Below, piece after piece: positions 1 to 8,059 of a stretch of DNA of 18,426 bases (positions are counted from its first letter, which is position 1; every line of letters begins with the position of its first letter). The DNA lies in NCBI GenBank assembly GCA_025655635.1, contig JAHXIM010000054.1, positions 1 through 18,426 of the forward strand. The letters run 5' to 3'. Origin of the DNA: a gamma proteobacterium symbiont of Lucinoma myriamae (GTDB lineage Bacteria; Pseudomonadota; Gammaproteobacteria; GRL18). Made by a program: the position numbers and the translations under genes. The notes under the pieces were generated by a model. The model was not told the DNA's origin. It searched no databases and saw only the letters and a program-made list of their open reading frames with translations.

Positions 1-15
1 TATAATATAACGATC

Positions 16-57
16 AATATAAGTGCTTAAGGATAATGAAAAAATGATCTCGATCAG
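16..57 (-). promoter_or_regulatory. Possible FNR-dependent promoter pointing off the left edge
   Basis: ATGATCTCGATCAG at 44-57 matches the FNR consensus TTGAT-N4-ATCAA at 8 of 10 defined bases. On the minus strand, leaving the 22-nt gap typical of a class II (-41.5) site, the hexamer at 21-16 reads TATATT (5 of 6 to TATAAT). This would start a transcript near position 9 running left into DNA not shown. A right-facing hexamer (TATTCT at 80-85, 4 of 6) fits the same spacing less well. An 8 of 10 match is common by chance in AT-rich DNA, so only the joint spacing makes it worth listing. Confidence 0.3.
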
Positions 58-72
58 ATTAATTGTGAATAA

Positions 73-110
73 TTAAGAATATTCTTAAATAGCTTCCAAG
101 AAAGGAAGTT
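73..110 (-). terminator. Weak hairpin and 16-bp palindrome after moaA
   Basis: Immediately past the moaA stop, CTTCC (93-97) and GGAAG (104-108) form a 5-bp stem with a 6-nt loop. Next to it TTAAGAATATTCTTAA (73-88) is a perfect 16-bp palindrome. There is no clear run of U on the moaA side, so a classical intrinsic terminator is doubtful. The pair may still mark the 3' end of the moaA transcript. Confidence 0.25.
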
Positions 111-1086
111 ACCCGCCAGTCATGGACATAAAACGAACTACTTTTTCTGGTTTTTCATTAAATTCATGTTTTAGCGGCTTTAAGTTGATGGCATCACGAA
201 TCACCTGATCCAGATCAGCATCACTAATACCATTGCGAAGTAAGGGGCGTAATTCATATTTGTGTTCATCACCAAGGCACATATATAAAGTGCCTGTCGC
301 TGACATACGAACACGGTTACAAGTATCGCAAAAATGCTGCGATATTGGGGTGATAAAGCCAATTTTCAGGTCAGTGCCGGCTACCTGTACATAGCGTGCA
401 GGACCTGCTCCTGCCATAACTGCAGGAATAAGCTCGTATTTTTTCTCAAGGCGTGCTTCAATTTCATGCAGGTCAATATAATAATCAACGGCATCACGTC
501 CGGTATCACCCATAGGCATAGTTTCAATAAAGCGCAGGGTAAACTCATGCTCCTTACAAAAATCAACCATATCTTCCACATCATCGTCATTAACACCTTT
601 CATAATGACCATGTTAATTTTGATTGGATTCAGTCCGGCAGCTTTGGCTGCTAAAAGCCCCTCAACGACTTTATCTAATTTACCCTGAGTAATCGTCTTA
701 AATTTAACGGGATCGACCGTATCCAGGCTGGCATTTATCCTTGAGATGCCGGCATTATATAAAGCCTCGGCATGTTTGCCCAGCTGCATGGCATTGGTAC
801 TCAGAGACAGATCATCCAGACCCGGAAGGGCGGCAAGACGCTTTGCTAATTCAGGTAAATTTTTTCGCACTAAAGGTTCGCCGCCTGTGAGTCGAACTGA
901 GCTGACACCAAGACGAGTAAAAGAGGCAATAACTCGTTCAATTTCATCAAAGTTTAACCAGTCCTCTGGTTCTTCATAGCCATCAAAACCATTGGGCATA
1001 CAATAGAAACAGCGCAGATCACAACGATCGGTGACAGAAAGCCGTAAATATTTAATGGTTCTATTGTATTTGTCGATTAAACTCAT
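109..1086 (-). CDS. moaA: GTP 3',8-cyclase MoaA (molybdenum cofactor synthesis)
   Basis: Radical SAM enzyme that with MoaC converts GTP to cyclic pyranopterin monophosphate, the first step of molybdenum cofactor synthesis in the cytoplasm. At 325 residues it has the normal family length. The N-terminal CxxxCxxC motif for the SAM-binding 4Fe-4S cluster is at Cys22, Cys26 and Cys29. The C-terminal cluster that binds GTP is at Cys253, Cys256 and Cys270 (C-x2-C-x13-C), and the protein ends in the conserved Gly-Gly. TGGEP near residue 67 is the usual SAM-contact motif. The start is ATG. It is separated by 147 bp from the gene upstream on the same strand, so it may have its own promoter; an FNR-like box lies in that gap. 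No other moa gene is in the window. Confidence 0.97.
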   Translation of the reverse strand: MSLIDKYNRTIKYLRLSVTDRCDLRCFYCMPNGFDGYEEPEDWLNFDEIERVIASFTRLGVSSVRLTGGEPLVRKNLPELAKRLAALPGLDDLSLSTNAMQLGKHAEALYNAGISRINASLDTVDPVKFKTITQGKLDKVVEGLLAAKAAGLNPIKINMVIMKGVNDDDVEDMVDFCKEHEFTLRFIETMPMGDTGRDAVDYYIDLHEIEARLEKKYELIPAVMAGAGPARYVQVAGTDLKIGFITPISQHFCDTCNRVRMSATGTLYMCLGDEHKYELRPLLRNGISDADLDQVIRDAINLKPLKHEFNEKPEKVVRFMSMTGG

Positions 1087-1168
1087 AATATTAAATCGCT
1101 AATTTATAATAGGAATATAAGATAATACTAAACTCACTGAAAATTGAAAGTACTATTTTTAAAATAGG

Positions 1169-1182
1169 TCGATCTATATCAA
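1169..1182 (-). promoter_or_regulatory. FNR-like box upstream of moaA
   Basis: On the minus strand this reads TTGATATAGATCGA, 9 of 10 to TTGAT-N4-ATCAA, and lies 82 bp before the moaA start in the only gap upstream of that gene. FNR control of moaA is biologically plausible because anaerobic molybdoenzymes need the cofactor. However, the hexamer at class II spacing (CAATTT) is a poor -10, so the promoter is not defined. A separate 7-bp inverted repeat, AGCTAGA (1188-1194) with TCTAGCT (1214-1220), lies between the box and the neighbouring gene's stop. Confidence 0.35.
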
Positions 1183-1233
1183 GCTTTAGCTAGAGTTGTT
1201 GTTATCATCTTATTCTAGCTTACCCTGTGTTAG

Positions 1234-2139
1234 TTAATCATCTTCACTGCTTTGAGCAAGCCCCTTATCTAAGTCAGGGTATTTTAATGATAGTTTGAAA
1301 GTTGCTAATAATTTCTGGTTATCAATACGCCGTGACTCATTCATGTAGGACAGCATTCCTGCTGAGAGTTGAGTTTTTGCCTGTTCCAGAGTAATGGTGG
1401 GAGGCTCAGGCAGATCATTTGCCTGTGCCACCTTCATAAAATAATCGCACATAGTTGTGGGATGGTCATCAGCACAGTTAAAAATACCCTCTATGTCCTG
1501 TGACAGGCCGGCTTTTAGGCATATTTCAAGCAGATCATCAGCATGAATTCGATTACTAAAGGGGGAATCTTCTTCCCTGACAATAGGTGTTTGGGCCCTG
1601 ATACGTTTTAATGGTAACTTTCCCGGTCCATAAATTCCCGAGACACGTAAGATCACCAGAGGAATATCAAATTTTTGACAATAGGAGTGAAATTGTTGCT
1701 CAGCGTCAAAGCGCCGCCGGGCACGATCAACGCCTGGATTCAGGGGAGTATTTTCATTGACCCACTGACCATGGCAATTACCGTAGATACCAGTGGTACT
1801 TATCAGTACGATTTTAGACGGGGGTTGATGGCTAAGCTGCTTGATAAATGTGCGGGCACGACTGTCTATAGCCCCCTGACTGGGAGGCGGTGCAAAATAA
1901 TAGAGTATTGAATGGTGAAGCTGAAAGCTTTCAGGCAATGACTGACCAATAGTATCCATATCGAATTGAATACTGGAAACGCCGTACTCTGCACATTGCT
2001 TCTGGCTGTCAATTGATTTAACCAGAGCGTTTATATTCTCAGCTTTTGCCAGGTGTTTTGAGAGTAATAGCTTTATTAGTCGTTGTCCTACATAGCCGCA
2101 GCCTATGATGCTGATTTGTTGATCTTTTTTATCGGGCAT
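1234..2139 (-). CDS. NAD(P)-dependent epimerase/SDR family protein, YeeZ-like
   Basis: A 301-residue Rossmann-fold protein. The N-terminal nucleotide-binding motif reads IIGCGYVGQRL (GxGxxG), and the central strand ends in LISTTGIYG with the usual Thr and Tyr of extended SDRs. The Tyr-x-x-x-Lys catalytic pair is not complete: there is no Lys four residues after the Tyr, and instead an Arg-rich stretch (DRARRRFDAEQQF) follows, as in the atypical SDR group that includes E. coli YeeZ. The substrate is unknown. It ends 22 bp after the ComF-family gene on the same strand, so the two are probably co-transcribed. AAGG lies about nine bases before the ATG. Function beyond 'oxidoreductase-like' is inference. 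Confidence 0.85.
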   Translation of the reverse strand: MPDKKDQQISIIGCGYVGQRLIKLLLSKHLAKAENINALVKSIDSQKQCAEYGVSSIQFDMDTIGQSLPESFQLHHSILYYFAPPPSQGAIDSRARTFIKQLSHQPPSKIVLISTTGIYGNCHGQWVNENTPLNPGVDRARRRFDAEQQFHSYCQKFDIPLVILRVSGIYGPGKLPLKRIRAQTPIVREEDSPFSNRIHADDLLEICLKAGLSQDIEGIFNCADDHPTTMCDYFMKVAQANDLPEPPTITLEQAKTQLSAGMLSYMNESRRIDNQKLLATFKLSLKYPDLDKGLAQSSEDD

Positions 2140-2161
2140 TTTTTTTACCTTGTAATAGACA

Positions 2162-2863
2162 TTAAATACTCATTCCCGCTCGGGCAATAACCCAGACATC
2201 TACTTTTTTTATGCCACTTTTTTTAAGTATTCTTGCCGCTTCATTAACCGTACTGCCGGTCGTGGTCGTCATGACATCGTCAACCAGTGCGACATGGGAG
2301 TAGTTGACGGGTTTTTTTAACAAAAAAGCATGTCGCACATTTTTTTGTCGTTTTGCACCACTCATTTCTGCTTGTAAGTCAGTGTATCGGTGTCTGATAA
2401 AGCTAGAGTAGTTTAGCGGAAGTTGGTAATGAGAAGCAAAAATTCTGCTTAATTCTAATGCCTGATTAAAGCCACGTGTTTTCAGTCGCTTAGTGTGCAT
2501 CGGAATGGGGATAATAGCCTGAGGTAATTGAAAGTTCTTTAATCGATGGATTTTCTGAATAAATAGTGTCGATAAGGTATTGGCATAGTGAATTTTCTGT
2601 TGGTATTTTAACTTTTTTATAAGATAGGCCATTTCCTCTGAATAGAGAAATGGACTAAATACTTTATCATAATGAAATTGATGACTCAGGCAATTGCCGC
2701 ATAACAGCTTATCCGGCTCAATGGTTGGTTCCAGAGGTGCAGCACATTGCTGGCAGCAATGATGGTTTAGTGTTAGGTTTTCAATACAATGAACACATAG
2801 GTCGGAATGAGTATGTGTTTTTTCCAGACAAAAAAGACAGTGTTTTGGGACGAAATGAGTCAC
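2162..2863 (-). CDS. comF: ComF/GntX-family phosphoribosyltransferase
   Basis: A 233-residue protein with the two-part ComF layout. The N-terminal third carries paired cysteines (CLFC, CVHC, CQQC, CGNC), which look like a zinc-binding double finger. The C-terminal half is a type I phosphoribosyltransferase domain with the PRPP-loop sequence VALVDDVMTTTTGST. Members are linked to DNA uptake in naturally competent bacteria (ComF) and are called GntX in E. coli, where the gene sits beside bioH. Here too it lies near a biotin cluster, a recurring neighbourhood in gammaproteobacteria. The start used is GTG; no convincing Shine-Dalgarno precedes it. No other competence gene is visible, so a role in DNA uptake is not shown. 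Confidence 0.9.
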   Translation of the reverse strand: MTHFVPKHCLFCLEKTHTHSDLCVHCIENLTLNHHCCQQCAAPLEPTIEPDKLLCGNCLSHQFHYDKVFSPFLYSEEMAYLIKKLKYQQKIHYANTLSTLFIQKIHRLKNFQLPQAIIPIPMHTKRLKTRGFNQALELSRIFASHYQLPLNYSSFIRHRYTDLQAEMSGAKRQKNVRHAFLLKKPVNYSHVALVDDVMTTTTGSTVNEAARILKKSGIKKVDVWVIARAGMSI

Positions 2864-3036
2864 TTTGTTAATAAGCGATTGTATTAAAGTGCTTTGCTGT
2901 AAATGGTATAAAATAATACAACTCCTTTTTGCTTAACATTATTCCTTGTCAGAGAAGTCACCTTACTTGAAGAAGCCTCTTATTAATACTAATATTAGTT
3001 TACTTTAGTTCATAGTGTAATGGGTAGAGATTAATA
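2864..3036. promoter_or_regulatory. Divergent intergenic region, comF and acylase gene
   Basis: This 173-bp AT-rich spacer must hold leftward control for comF and rightward control for the acylase gene. Neither strand shows a strong -35/-10 pair; TATAAA at 2907-2912 is the best isolated -10-like hexamer on the plus strand. ACTAATATTAGT (2988-2999) is a perfect 12-bp palindrome and could be an operator, but no regulator can be named. Confidence 0.3.
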
Positions 3037-5424
3037 ATGAGTGATATTATTTTTAAAGGTTTTTCTTTATTTAAATGGTTTTTAATTTTTCTACTGCTGA
3101 TTGTTTTATCCTGTTATTTTATTTTGCGCGGCAGCCTTCTTGATATTGACGGTAATGAAACAATTACTTTATTGGAACACTCTTTAAAAATTGAACGTGA
3201 TGTTCAGGGAATACCCACCATACGGGCACAAAATCGTTCTGATACGGCATTTGCTTTGGGCTATGTTCATGCTCAGGAACGTTATTTTCAAATGGATTTA
3301 CTGCGTAGAAAGGCGGCAGGAGAACTATCTGGTTTATTTGGTAATAAATTATTGATAAAGGATCAAAAAATAAAAATACATCGCTTTAAAGACCGGGCAA
3401 AACAAATATTACGTAATTTACCTAAAATACATTATAGAATTATTCAAGCCTATACTAATGGTGTGAATTCAGGCATTGAATCTCTGAGCAACGATCCTTA
3501 TCCATATCTGCTATTAGGCCAGCAGCCAAAATCGTGGGAACTTGAAGATAGTCTCTTATGTGTATTCGCCATGTACTTTGATTTGAACGATGAATTGGGT
3601 GAAAGAAAGACCTCTCTGGCAGTTATGCAGGACATATTACCCCCGCAATGGTTTGATTTTCTCACGCCTCAGGGTGGTCAGTGGGATGCGGCTATGGGGG
3701 CTGAGCAGCTATCAGAGCCAGGCCATCAGCTGTTGATTCCAGAGGTAAATTTACCAGACAATTTACTCCTGACACATAAGTCCAAAGATGGACCACAAGA
3801 AGCAGCGGCCTTAAGTGCTCAATTTTTACCTGGTTCTAATAGCATGGCTATTGATGCATCTATGACCCCTTATGACTCAGCGATGTTGGCAAATGATATG
3901 CATTTAACGTTGCGAGTACCTAATATCTGGTATCGAGCGAGCTGGTTTTTAAATGATGGCCGTCGTGTAAGCGGTGTGACATTGCCTGCCGGCAGTAATG
4001 AAAAAATAGCCTGGGGTTTTACCAATAGTTATGGTGACTGGGATGATATTATTACCTTAAAAACTAATGCAGATAATACTCAGTATTTTACTTCAGAAGG
4101 CTGGAAAGATTTTACTATTTATAATCATGTCATTGAGAGCAGCACCGGTAAGAATAAAAAGCATATTACTGTTGAGACTATTTGGGGACCTGTGATAGGA
4201 CAAAATCATAAAGGGCAGCTGATAGCTCATCAATGGATTGCCTATTCTACACAAGCTGTTAACTTCAACTTATTTGAATTAGAAAAAGCACACTCTGTGA
4301 ATGAGGCGTTGACTATTACACCAAAAATAGGTTTGCCGCCACAAAATATAGTATTTGCAGATGATGCTGGTCATATAGCCTGGACGATAGCGGGCCCTAT
4401 TCCCAGTAGAGAGAGTAAAGCAGATGAAGCACAGGGCTGGCAAAAATATTTGCCGGCAAAAGATTATCCCATATTTCGACAACCAGAAAAGCATCGTATC
4501 TGGACGGCAAATAATCGTCTTTTTTCGGATGAAAAGCTGGACATTGTGGGCTTTGAAGGCGGTGATTTGGGTGCAAGAGCACAACAAGTCAGAGATGGCT
4601 TACGGGCAAAAGAAAAATTTCAAGAGACAGATTTATTAGCAATACAATTGGATAATAGAGGTGTTTTTCTGCAACGCTGGAAACAATTACTTGCCGATAG
4701 TCTGGTGCCTGCTAATAGCCTAAAAAAGGTCTCTAGTGACAAAAAGTTAAAACAGGCCAGCTTGATATTGATGGCAGAAGTTCTCAGCAATGAAGAAACT
4801 CTGAATGCACATCCTGAATCAGTAGCTTATGGTCTGGTTAAATCTTTTAGGGAGCAGGTAGTTAATGGCACTATTGGCTGGATTTATGATTCATTAGAAA
4901 AGAAAGAACCCCGGTTATTTAAACGCTCAAGTCTTGATAAACTCATTGAATATCCGGTATGGGAACTGATGAGTAAAAGGCCGGAACATCTGATCCCTGC
5001 AGGCTATAAAAACTGGGATGAATTTATTATTGCCTGTGCCAATGAAGCTTATAATGAGTTAACCAATAATGGGCAAGCTATTTTGGCACAGCAAAGCTGG
5101 GGGAAATTATATAAAACTGATATTTGTCACCCACTCAGTAATGCTATTCCTGGTATTGGGTTACTTCTGGATATGCCCGGCTCACCACTGACGGGTGATA
5201 GAAATATGCCTAAAGTGATGGGTAGTGAATTTGGTGCGTCCATGCGTATGGTGGTTTCGCCGGGGCAGGAAAAAAATGGCATTATGCATATGCCGGCAGG
5301 CCAAAGTAGCCATCCACTATCTTCCTATTATTCCAAAGGACATCAGGATTGGGTTGATGGTAAAGCCAGCCCGTTTTTGCCGGGTGAAACCCAATGGGTG
5401 CTGGAGCTAAACGCAATTCAATAA
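3037..5424 (+). CDS. Penicillin acylase-family Ntn hydrolase, membrane-anchored
   Basis: A 795-residue member of the penicillin G acylase / acyl-homoserine-lactone acylase superfamily, whose members cleave amide bonds after autocatalytic processing. One hydrophobic segment at residues 10-30 is a signal peptide or anchor, placing the enzyme outside the inner membrane. The alpha part carries the typical GYVHAQERYFQMDLLRR block near residue 73. The motif PGSNSM puts the predicted nucleophile at Ser267, so cleavage after Gly266 would release a beta chain of about 529 residues. ANDMHL shortly after is the usual (A)NDxHL block, and WTANNR is a conserved segment of the beta chain. The substrate cannot be read from the sequence: beta-lactam, acyl-homoserine lactone and peptide or lipid amides are all possible. 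GGTAGAGA upstream serves as a modest ribosome site before the ATG. The gene stands alone between comF and bioB. Confidence 0.9.
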   Translation: MSDIIFKGFSLFKWFLIFLLLIVLSCYFILRGSLLDIDGNETITLLEHSLKIERDVQGIPTIRAQNRSDTAFALGYVHAQERYFQMDLLRRKAAGELSGLFGNKLLIKDQKIKIHRFKDRAKQILRNLPKIHYRIIQAYTNGVNSGIESLSNDPYPYLLLGQQPKSWELEDSLLCVFAMYFDLNDELGERKTSLAVMQDILPPQWFDFLTPQGGQWDAAMGAEQLSEPGHQLLIPEVNLPDNLLLTHKSKDGPQEAAALSAQFLPGSNSMAIDASMTPYDSAMLANDMHLTLRVPNIWYRASWFLNDGRRVSGVTLPAGSNEKIAWGFTNSYGDWDDIITLKTNADNTQYFTSEGWKDFTIYNHVIESSTGKNKKHITVETIWGPVIGQNHKGQLIAHQWIAYSTQAVNFNLFELEKAHSVNEALTITPKIGLPPQNIVFADDAGHIAWTIAGPIPSRESKADEAQGWQKYLPAKDYPIFRQPEKHRIWTANNRLFSDEKLDIVGFEGGDLGARAQQVRDGLRAKEKFQETDLLAIQLDNRGVFLQRWKQLLADSLVPANSLKKVSSDKKLKQASLILMAEVLSNEETLNAHPESVAYGLVKSFREQVVNGTIGWIYDSLEKKEPRLFKRSSLDKLIEYPVWELMSKRPEHLIPAGYKNWDEFIIACANEAYNELTNNGQAILAQQSWGKLYKTDICHPLSNAIPGIGLLLDMPGSPLTGDRNMPKVMGSEFGASMRMVVSPGQEKNGIMHMPAGQSSHPLSSYYSKGHQDWVDGKASPFLPGETQWVLELNAIQ

Positions 5425-5450
5425 CAAAGTCAGCAAACACAGACTTTTTG
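5423..5450 (+). terminator. Possible intrinsic terminator after the acylase gene
   Basis: AAAGTC (5426-5431) pairs with GACTTT (5442-5447) around a 10-nt loop, and the 3' arm runs into TTTTTG. The stem is short and AT-rich, so efficiency is doubtful, but its position right after the stop codon fits. Confidence 0.35.
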
Positions 5451-5563
5451 TTAATATTAATAAATAGTAACAAAAATTATTCGTCCAAATCAGGTGCTTT
5501 ATATCCCTGGTCCCCGAATAATGACAAACAACATTAATCTCAATCGCTCTGGCAAAGCAAATA

Positions 5564-5572
5564 TGTTATATT
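5564..5572 (+). promoter_or_regulatory. Extended -10 promoter candidate for bioB
   Basis: TGTTATATT is an extended -10 element (TGn followed by TATATT, 5 of 6), about 80 bp before the bioB start. No good -35 lies 16-18 bp upstream, which extended -10 promoters can tolerate. The predicted start near 5579 leaves a leader of about 70 nt. I found no BirA operator half-sites in or near it. Confidence 0.35.
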
Positions 5573-5651
5573 GTGCGACTTTTAATGGGCTGTGATAATA
5601 ACTAATATCGGGCTTAAAACTCAATCTACAAATTGTTTTACGGGGAATGAT

Positions 5652-6698
5652 ATGAGCACTCAAGCTAGAGATGAATTAAGACACGATTGGGATGTATCTG
5701 AAGTCCAGGCTCTTTTTGATATGCCTTTAAATGATCTTTTATTTAAGGCACATAGTCTTCATCGTGCGAATTTTGATCCCAATAGTATACAAATAAGTAC
5801 GCTTTTGAGTATTAAAACCGGTAAATGTTCAGAAGATTGCGACTACTGTTCGCAAAGTGCACATCATAATACAGATTTGGAAGCAGAAGCTTTATTGCCG
5901 CTTGATGAAGTCATTGATGCGGCGCAAAAAGCCAAACAAGAGGGGGCTGATCGTTTTTGTATGGGTGCTGCCTGGTCTCGACCCAACAAACGTGATTTTC
6001 CTAAAGTACTGGAGATGATCAAGGCTGTTAAGTCTCTGGATATGGAAAGCTGTGTGACCTTAGGTATGCTCGATAGTGAACAGGTTAAACAATTAAAAGA
6101 AGCGGGTCTGGATTACTATAATCATAATCTGGATACTTCACCGGAATTTTACGGCAATGTGATTTCTACTCGTACTTTCCAGGATCGACTGGATACACTG
6201 AATAATGTTCAGCAAGCAGGGATAAACGTCTGCAGCGGCGGTATTTTAGGTATGGGTGAAGAACGTAAAGATCGCTGCAGCTTATTAGTGCAACTGGCGA
6301 ATATGGAAAAACATCCCGATAGCGTACCCATTAATATGCTGGTGCAGGTCGAGGGAACGCCATTATATGGTCAGGATGAAATTGAACCATTAGAGTTTGT
6401 TCGCAGCGTTGCAGTCGCTCGTATTATGATGCCTCGTTCGGTGGTCAGATTGTCTGCCGGCCGTGAAGAAATGTCTGATGAAATGCAGGCGATGTGTTTC
6501 TTTGCCGGTGCTAATTCAGTATTTTATGGCGAGCGCTTACTCACCACAGATGGCGCCAGTGCTCAGAGTGATCAAAAACTGTTTGCCAGTCTGGGTATGA
6601 AAACCAGTTTAGAAAAAAAGAACAGCTGCTCTAACAAAGACAAACATCATCCTGAACAGGCACAGCCGCAATCAACTGTCAGTGCTGCAACGCTTTAA
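5652..6698 (+). CDS. bioB: Biotin synthase BioB
   Basis: Radical SAM enzyme that inserts sulfur into dethiobiotin, the last step of biotin synthesis, using a 4Fe-4S cluster for SAM cleavage and sacrificing a 2Fe-2S cluster as sulfur source. The SAM cluster motif CSEDCDYC is present at Cys59, Cys63 and Cys66. FCMGAAW, SCVTLG and NVCSGG supply the other conserved cysteines and VVRLSAGREEM the conserved Arg of the 2Fe-2S site. I chose ATG 5652 because GGGGA ends five bases before it and the 348-residue product matches E. coli BioB (346). A longer reading from GTG 5592 adds 20 unconserved residues. The C-terminal tail after residue 320 is polar and low-complexity. bioF follows after 23 bp. Confidence 0.97.
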   Translation: MSTQARDELRHDWDVSEVQALFDMPLNDLLFKAHSLHRANFDPNSIQISTLLSIKTGKCSEDCDYCSQSAHHNTDLEAEALLPLDEVIDAAQKAKQEGADRFCMGAAWSRPNKRDFPKVLEMIKAVKSLDMESCVTLGMLDSEQVKQLKEAGLDYYNHNLDTSPEFYGNVISTRTFQDRLDTLNNVQQAGINVCSGGILGMGEERKDRCSLLVQLANMEKHPDSVPINMLVQVEGTPLYGQDEIEPLEFVRSVAVARIMMPRSVVRLSAGREEMSDEMQAMCFFAGANSVFYGERLLTTDGASAQSDQKLFASLGMKTSLEKKNSCSNKDKHHPEQAQPQSTVSAATL

Positions 6699-6721
6699 TC
6701 CTGTTGCCACGTTAAATTATT

Positions 6722-7933
6722 GTGAGTTTAGATGATAGTTTAAAAAAAGAATTGCTGAATTTAGATCAGCAATCCCTCTATCGGCAGCGAAAAATAATTG
6801 ATGGGCCGCAGCAGGTTCATCTTATCAGCAATGGCAAACCTGTTGTTAGTTTCTGCAGTAATGATTATCTGGGTTTAGCCAATCATCCTGATATTGCCAA
6901 AGCCTTTAAGCAGGGTGTTAATGACTATGGCGTGGGCAGTGGGGCTGCTCATCTGGTCAGTGGTCATAGCCGGGTACATCATGAACTTGAAGAGGCGTTG
7001 GCAGAATATACCGGACGCAGCAGGGCCCTGTTATTCTCAACGGGTTATATGGCTAATCTGGGTATTGTTAATGCACTGATGGGCAAGGGTGATATTGTTT
7101 TCCAGGACAAATTAAATCACGCCTCATTAATTGATGCCGCATTACTATCTTCTGCATTGTCGGGCAGTCAGCTCAAACGTTATCCTCATAATGATATGAA
7201 CAGACTAGCGCAGTTATTAGCTGCATCCGGCAATAACTCTGAAAGCTTTGCTGAAAACAAGCCCCGCAAGTTAGTAATGACGGATGCGGTATTCAGCATG
7301 GATGGTGATCTGGCAGAGGTTTCTCAAATGAGTGAGCTTTGTCAGCAGCATAATGCCTGGCTGATGCTGGATGATGCCCATGGCTTTGGAGTGCTTGGTG
7401 CTAATGGTGCCGGTACTGCTGAAGAATTTTCCCTGGATCAGGAACAACTCCCTGTTTATATGGCGACTCTGGGCAAAGCAATGGGCGGCTTTGGTGCTTT
7501 TGTTGCGGGCAGTGATGCACTCATAGAAACCCTGATCCAAAAAGCCCGGGCTTATGTGTATACCACAGCAATGCTTCCGGCAGTGGCTCAGGCACTATTG
7601 ATGAGTATCAAAATTTCTCGTGAAGAAAGCTGGCGCAGAGAAAAGCTAAAACAGCTTATTGCACAATTTCGCTTGGGAGCTGAACAATTAGGCTTATCAT
7701 TAATGAACTCTCAAACGGCTATTCAGCCTGTTATGGTGGGTGATAATGACACAGCTATGAGTATTAGTCAGACATTAGAGCAACAGGGTATTTTAATTAC
7801 TGCAATTCGTCCACCCACTGTGCCTAAAGGTACAGCCAGATTACGCGTAACTTTATCTGCCGAACATGAAGAAACCGATATTGAGCAGCTATTGTCAGCA
7901 TTAGCACGAGTTAACTGGTCATCAGTTAATTAG
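6722..7933 (+). CDS. bioF: 8-amino-7-oxononanoate synthase BioF
   Basis: PLP enzyme that condenses pimeloyl-ACP with L-alanine to give 8-amino-7-oxononanoate (KAPA). Length is 403 residues, slightly above E. coli BioF (384). Visible family motifs are CSNDYLGLA near the N-terminus, STGYMANLG, the PLP-ring contact DDAHGFGVLG, and ATLGKAMGG, in which Lys252 is the predicted Schiff-base lysine. It starts at GTG 23 bp after bioB with no clear Shine-Dalgarno, so translation may depend on coupling to bioB. A hairpin overlaps its stop codon, and a new promoter follows before the rhodanese gene, so bioB-bioF may form a separate transcript. Confidence 0.96.
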   Translation: MSLDDSLKKELLNLDQQSLYRQRKIIDGPQQVHLISNGKPVVSFCSNDYLGLANHPDIAKAFKQGVNDYGVGSGAAHLVSGHSRVHHELEEALAEYTGRSRALLFSTGYMANLGIVNALMGKGDIVFQDKLNHASLIDAALLSSALSGSQLKRYPHNDMNRLAQLLAASGNNSESFAENKPRKLVMTDAVFSMDGDLAEVSQMSELCQQHNAWLMLDDAHGFGVLGANGAGTAEEFSLDQEQLPVYMATLGKAMGGFGAFVAGSDALIETLIQKARAYVYTTAMLPAVAQALLMSIKISREESWRREKLKQLIAQFRLGAEQLGLSLMNSQTAIQPVMVGDNDTAMSISQTLEQQGILITAIRPPTVPKGTARLRVTLSAEHEETDIEQLLSALARVNWSSVN

Positions 7934-7961
7934 GTAGAGTTGCTTTTTCACTACTCTACCT
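7932..7961 (+). terminator. 9-bp hairpin overlapping the bioF stop
   Basis: AGGTAGAGT (7932-7940) and ACTCTACCT (7953-7961) form a perfect 9-bp stem with a 12-nt loop rich in U. What follows (TATCCTG) is not a U-tract, so this is a poor intrinsic terminator. It may instead block 3'-exonucleases or partially attenuate transcription between bioF and the rhodanese gene. Confidence 0.45.
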
Positions 7962-7993
7962 TATCCTGTATTAACGGACAAAGTAAATAATAG

Positions 7994-8022
7994 TTGACTA
8001 ATATAGTTGGTTATTATTTAAT
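7994..8022 (+). promoter_or_regulatory. Sigma70-like promoter for the rhodanese-bioHCD segment
   Basis: TTGACT (7994-7999, 5 of 6) and TTTAAT (8017-8022, 5 of 6) are separated by exactly 17 bp, giving a predicted start near 8029 and a leader of about 30 nt before the rhodanese ATG at 8060. This is the best sigma70-type pair I found in the window. Confidence 0.6.
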
Positions 8023-8059
8023 AGTAAAAACTTTATTATCTTTTAACTGGAGACTATTG

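Noticed and set aside
334..979. Open frames antisense to moaA
   Set aside because: They lie wholly within the conserved moaA coding region and have no ribosome sites or recognisable domains.
3037..3130. Lipoprotein signal (lipobox) in the penicillin acylase N-terminus
   Set aside because: VLSC does not fit the lipobox well at position -3 and the hydrophobic stretch continues past the Cys, so a plain anchor or signal peptide is more likely.
5592..5651. Extended bioB start at GTG 5592
   Set aside because: It adds 20 residues not expected in BioB and lacks a Shine-Dalgarno, while ATG 5652 has GGGGA at proper distance and gives the family length.
5520..5651. BirA-type biotin operator upstream of bioB
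   Set aside because: I looked for the TTGTAAACC / GGTTTACAA half-sites; only ACAAATTGT and TTGTTTTAC fragments occur, without the two-armed spacing of a BirA site.
7994..8059. Longer rhodanese start at TTG 7994
   Set aside because: That codon is part of the -35 element; ATG 8060 has TGGAGA six bases upstream and begins at the domain edge.
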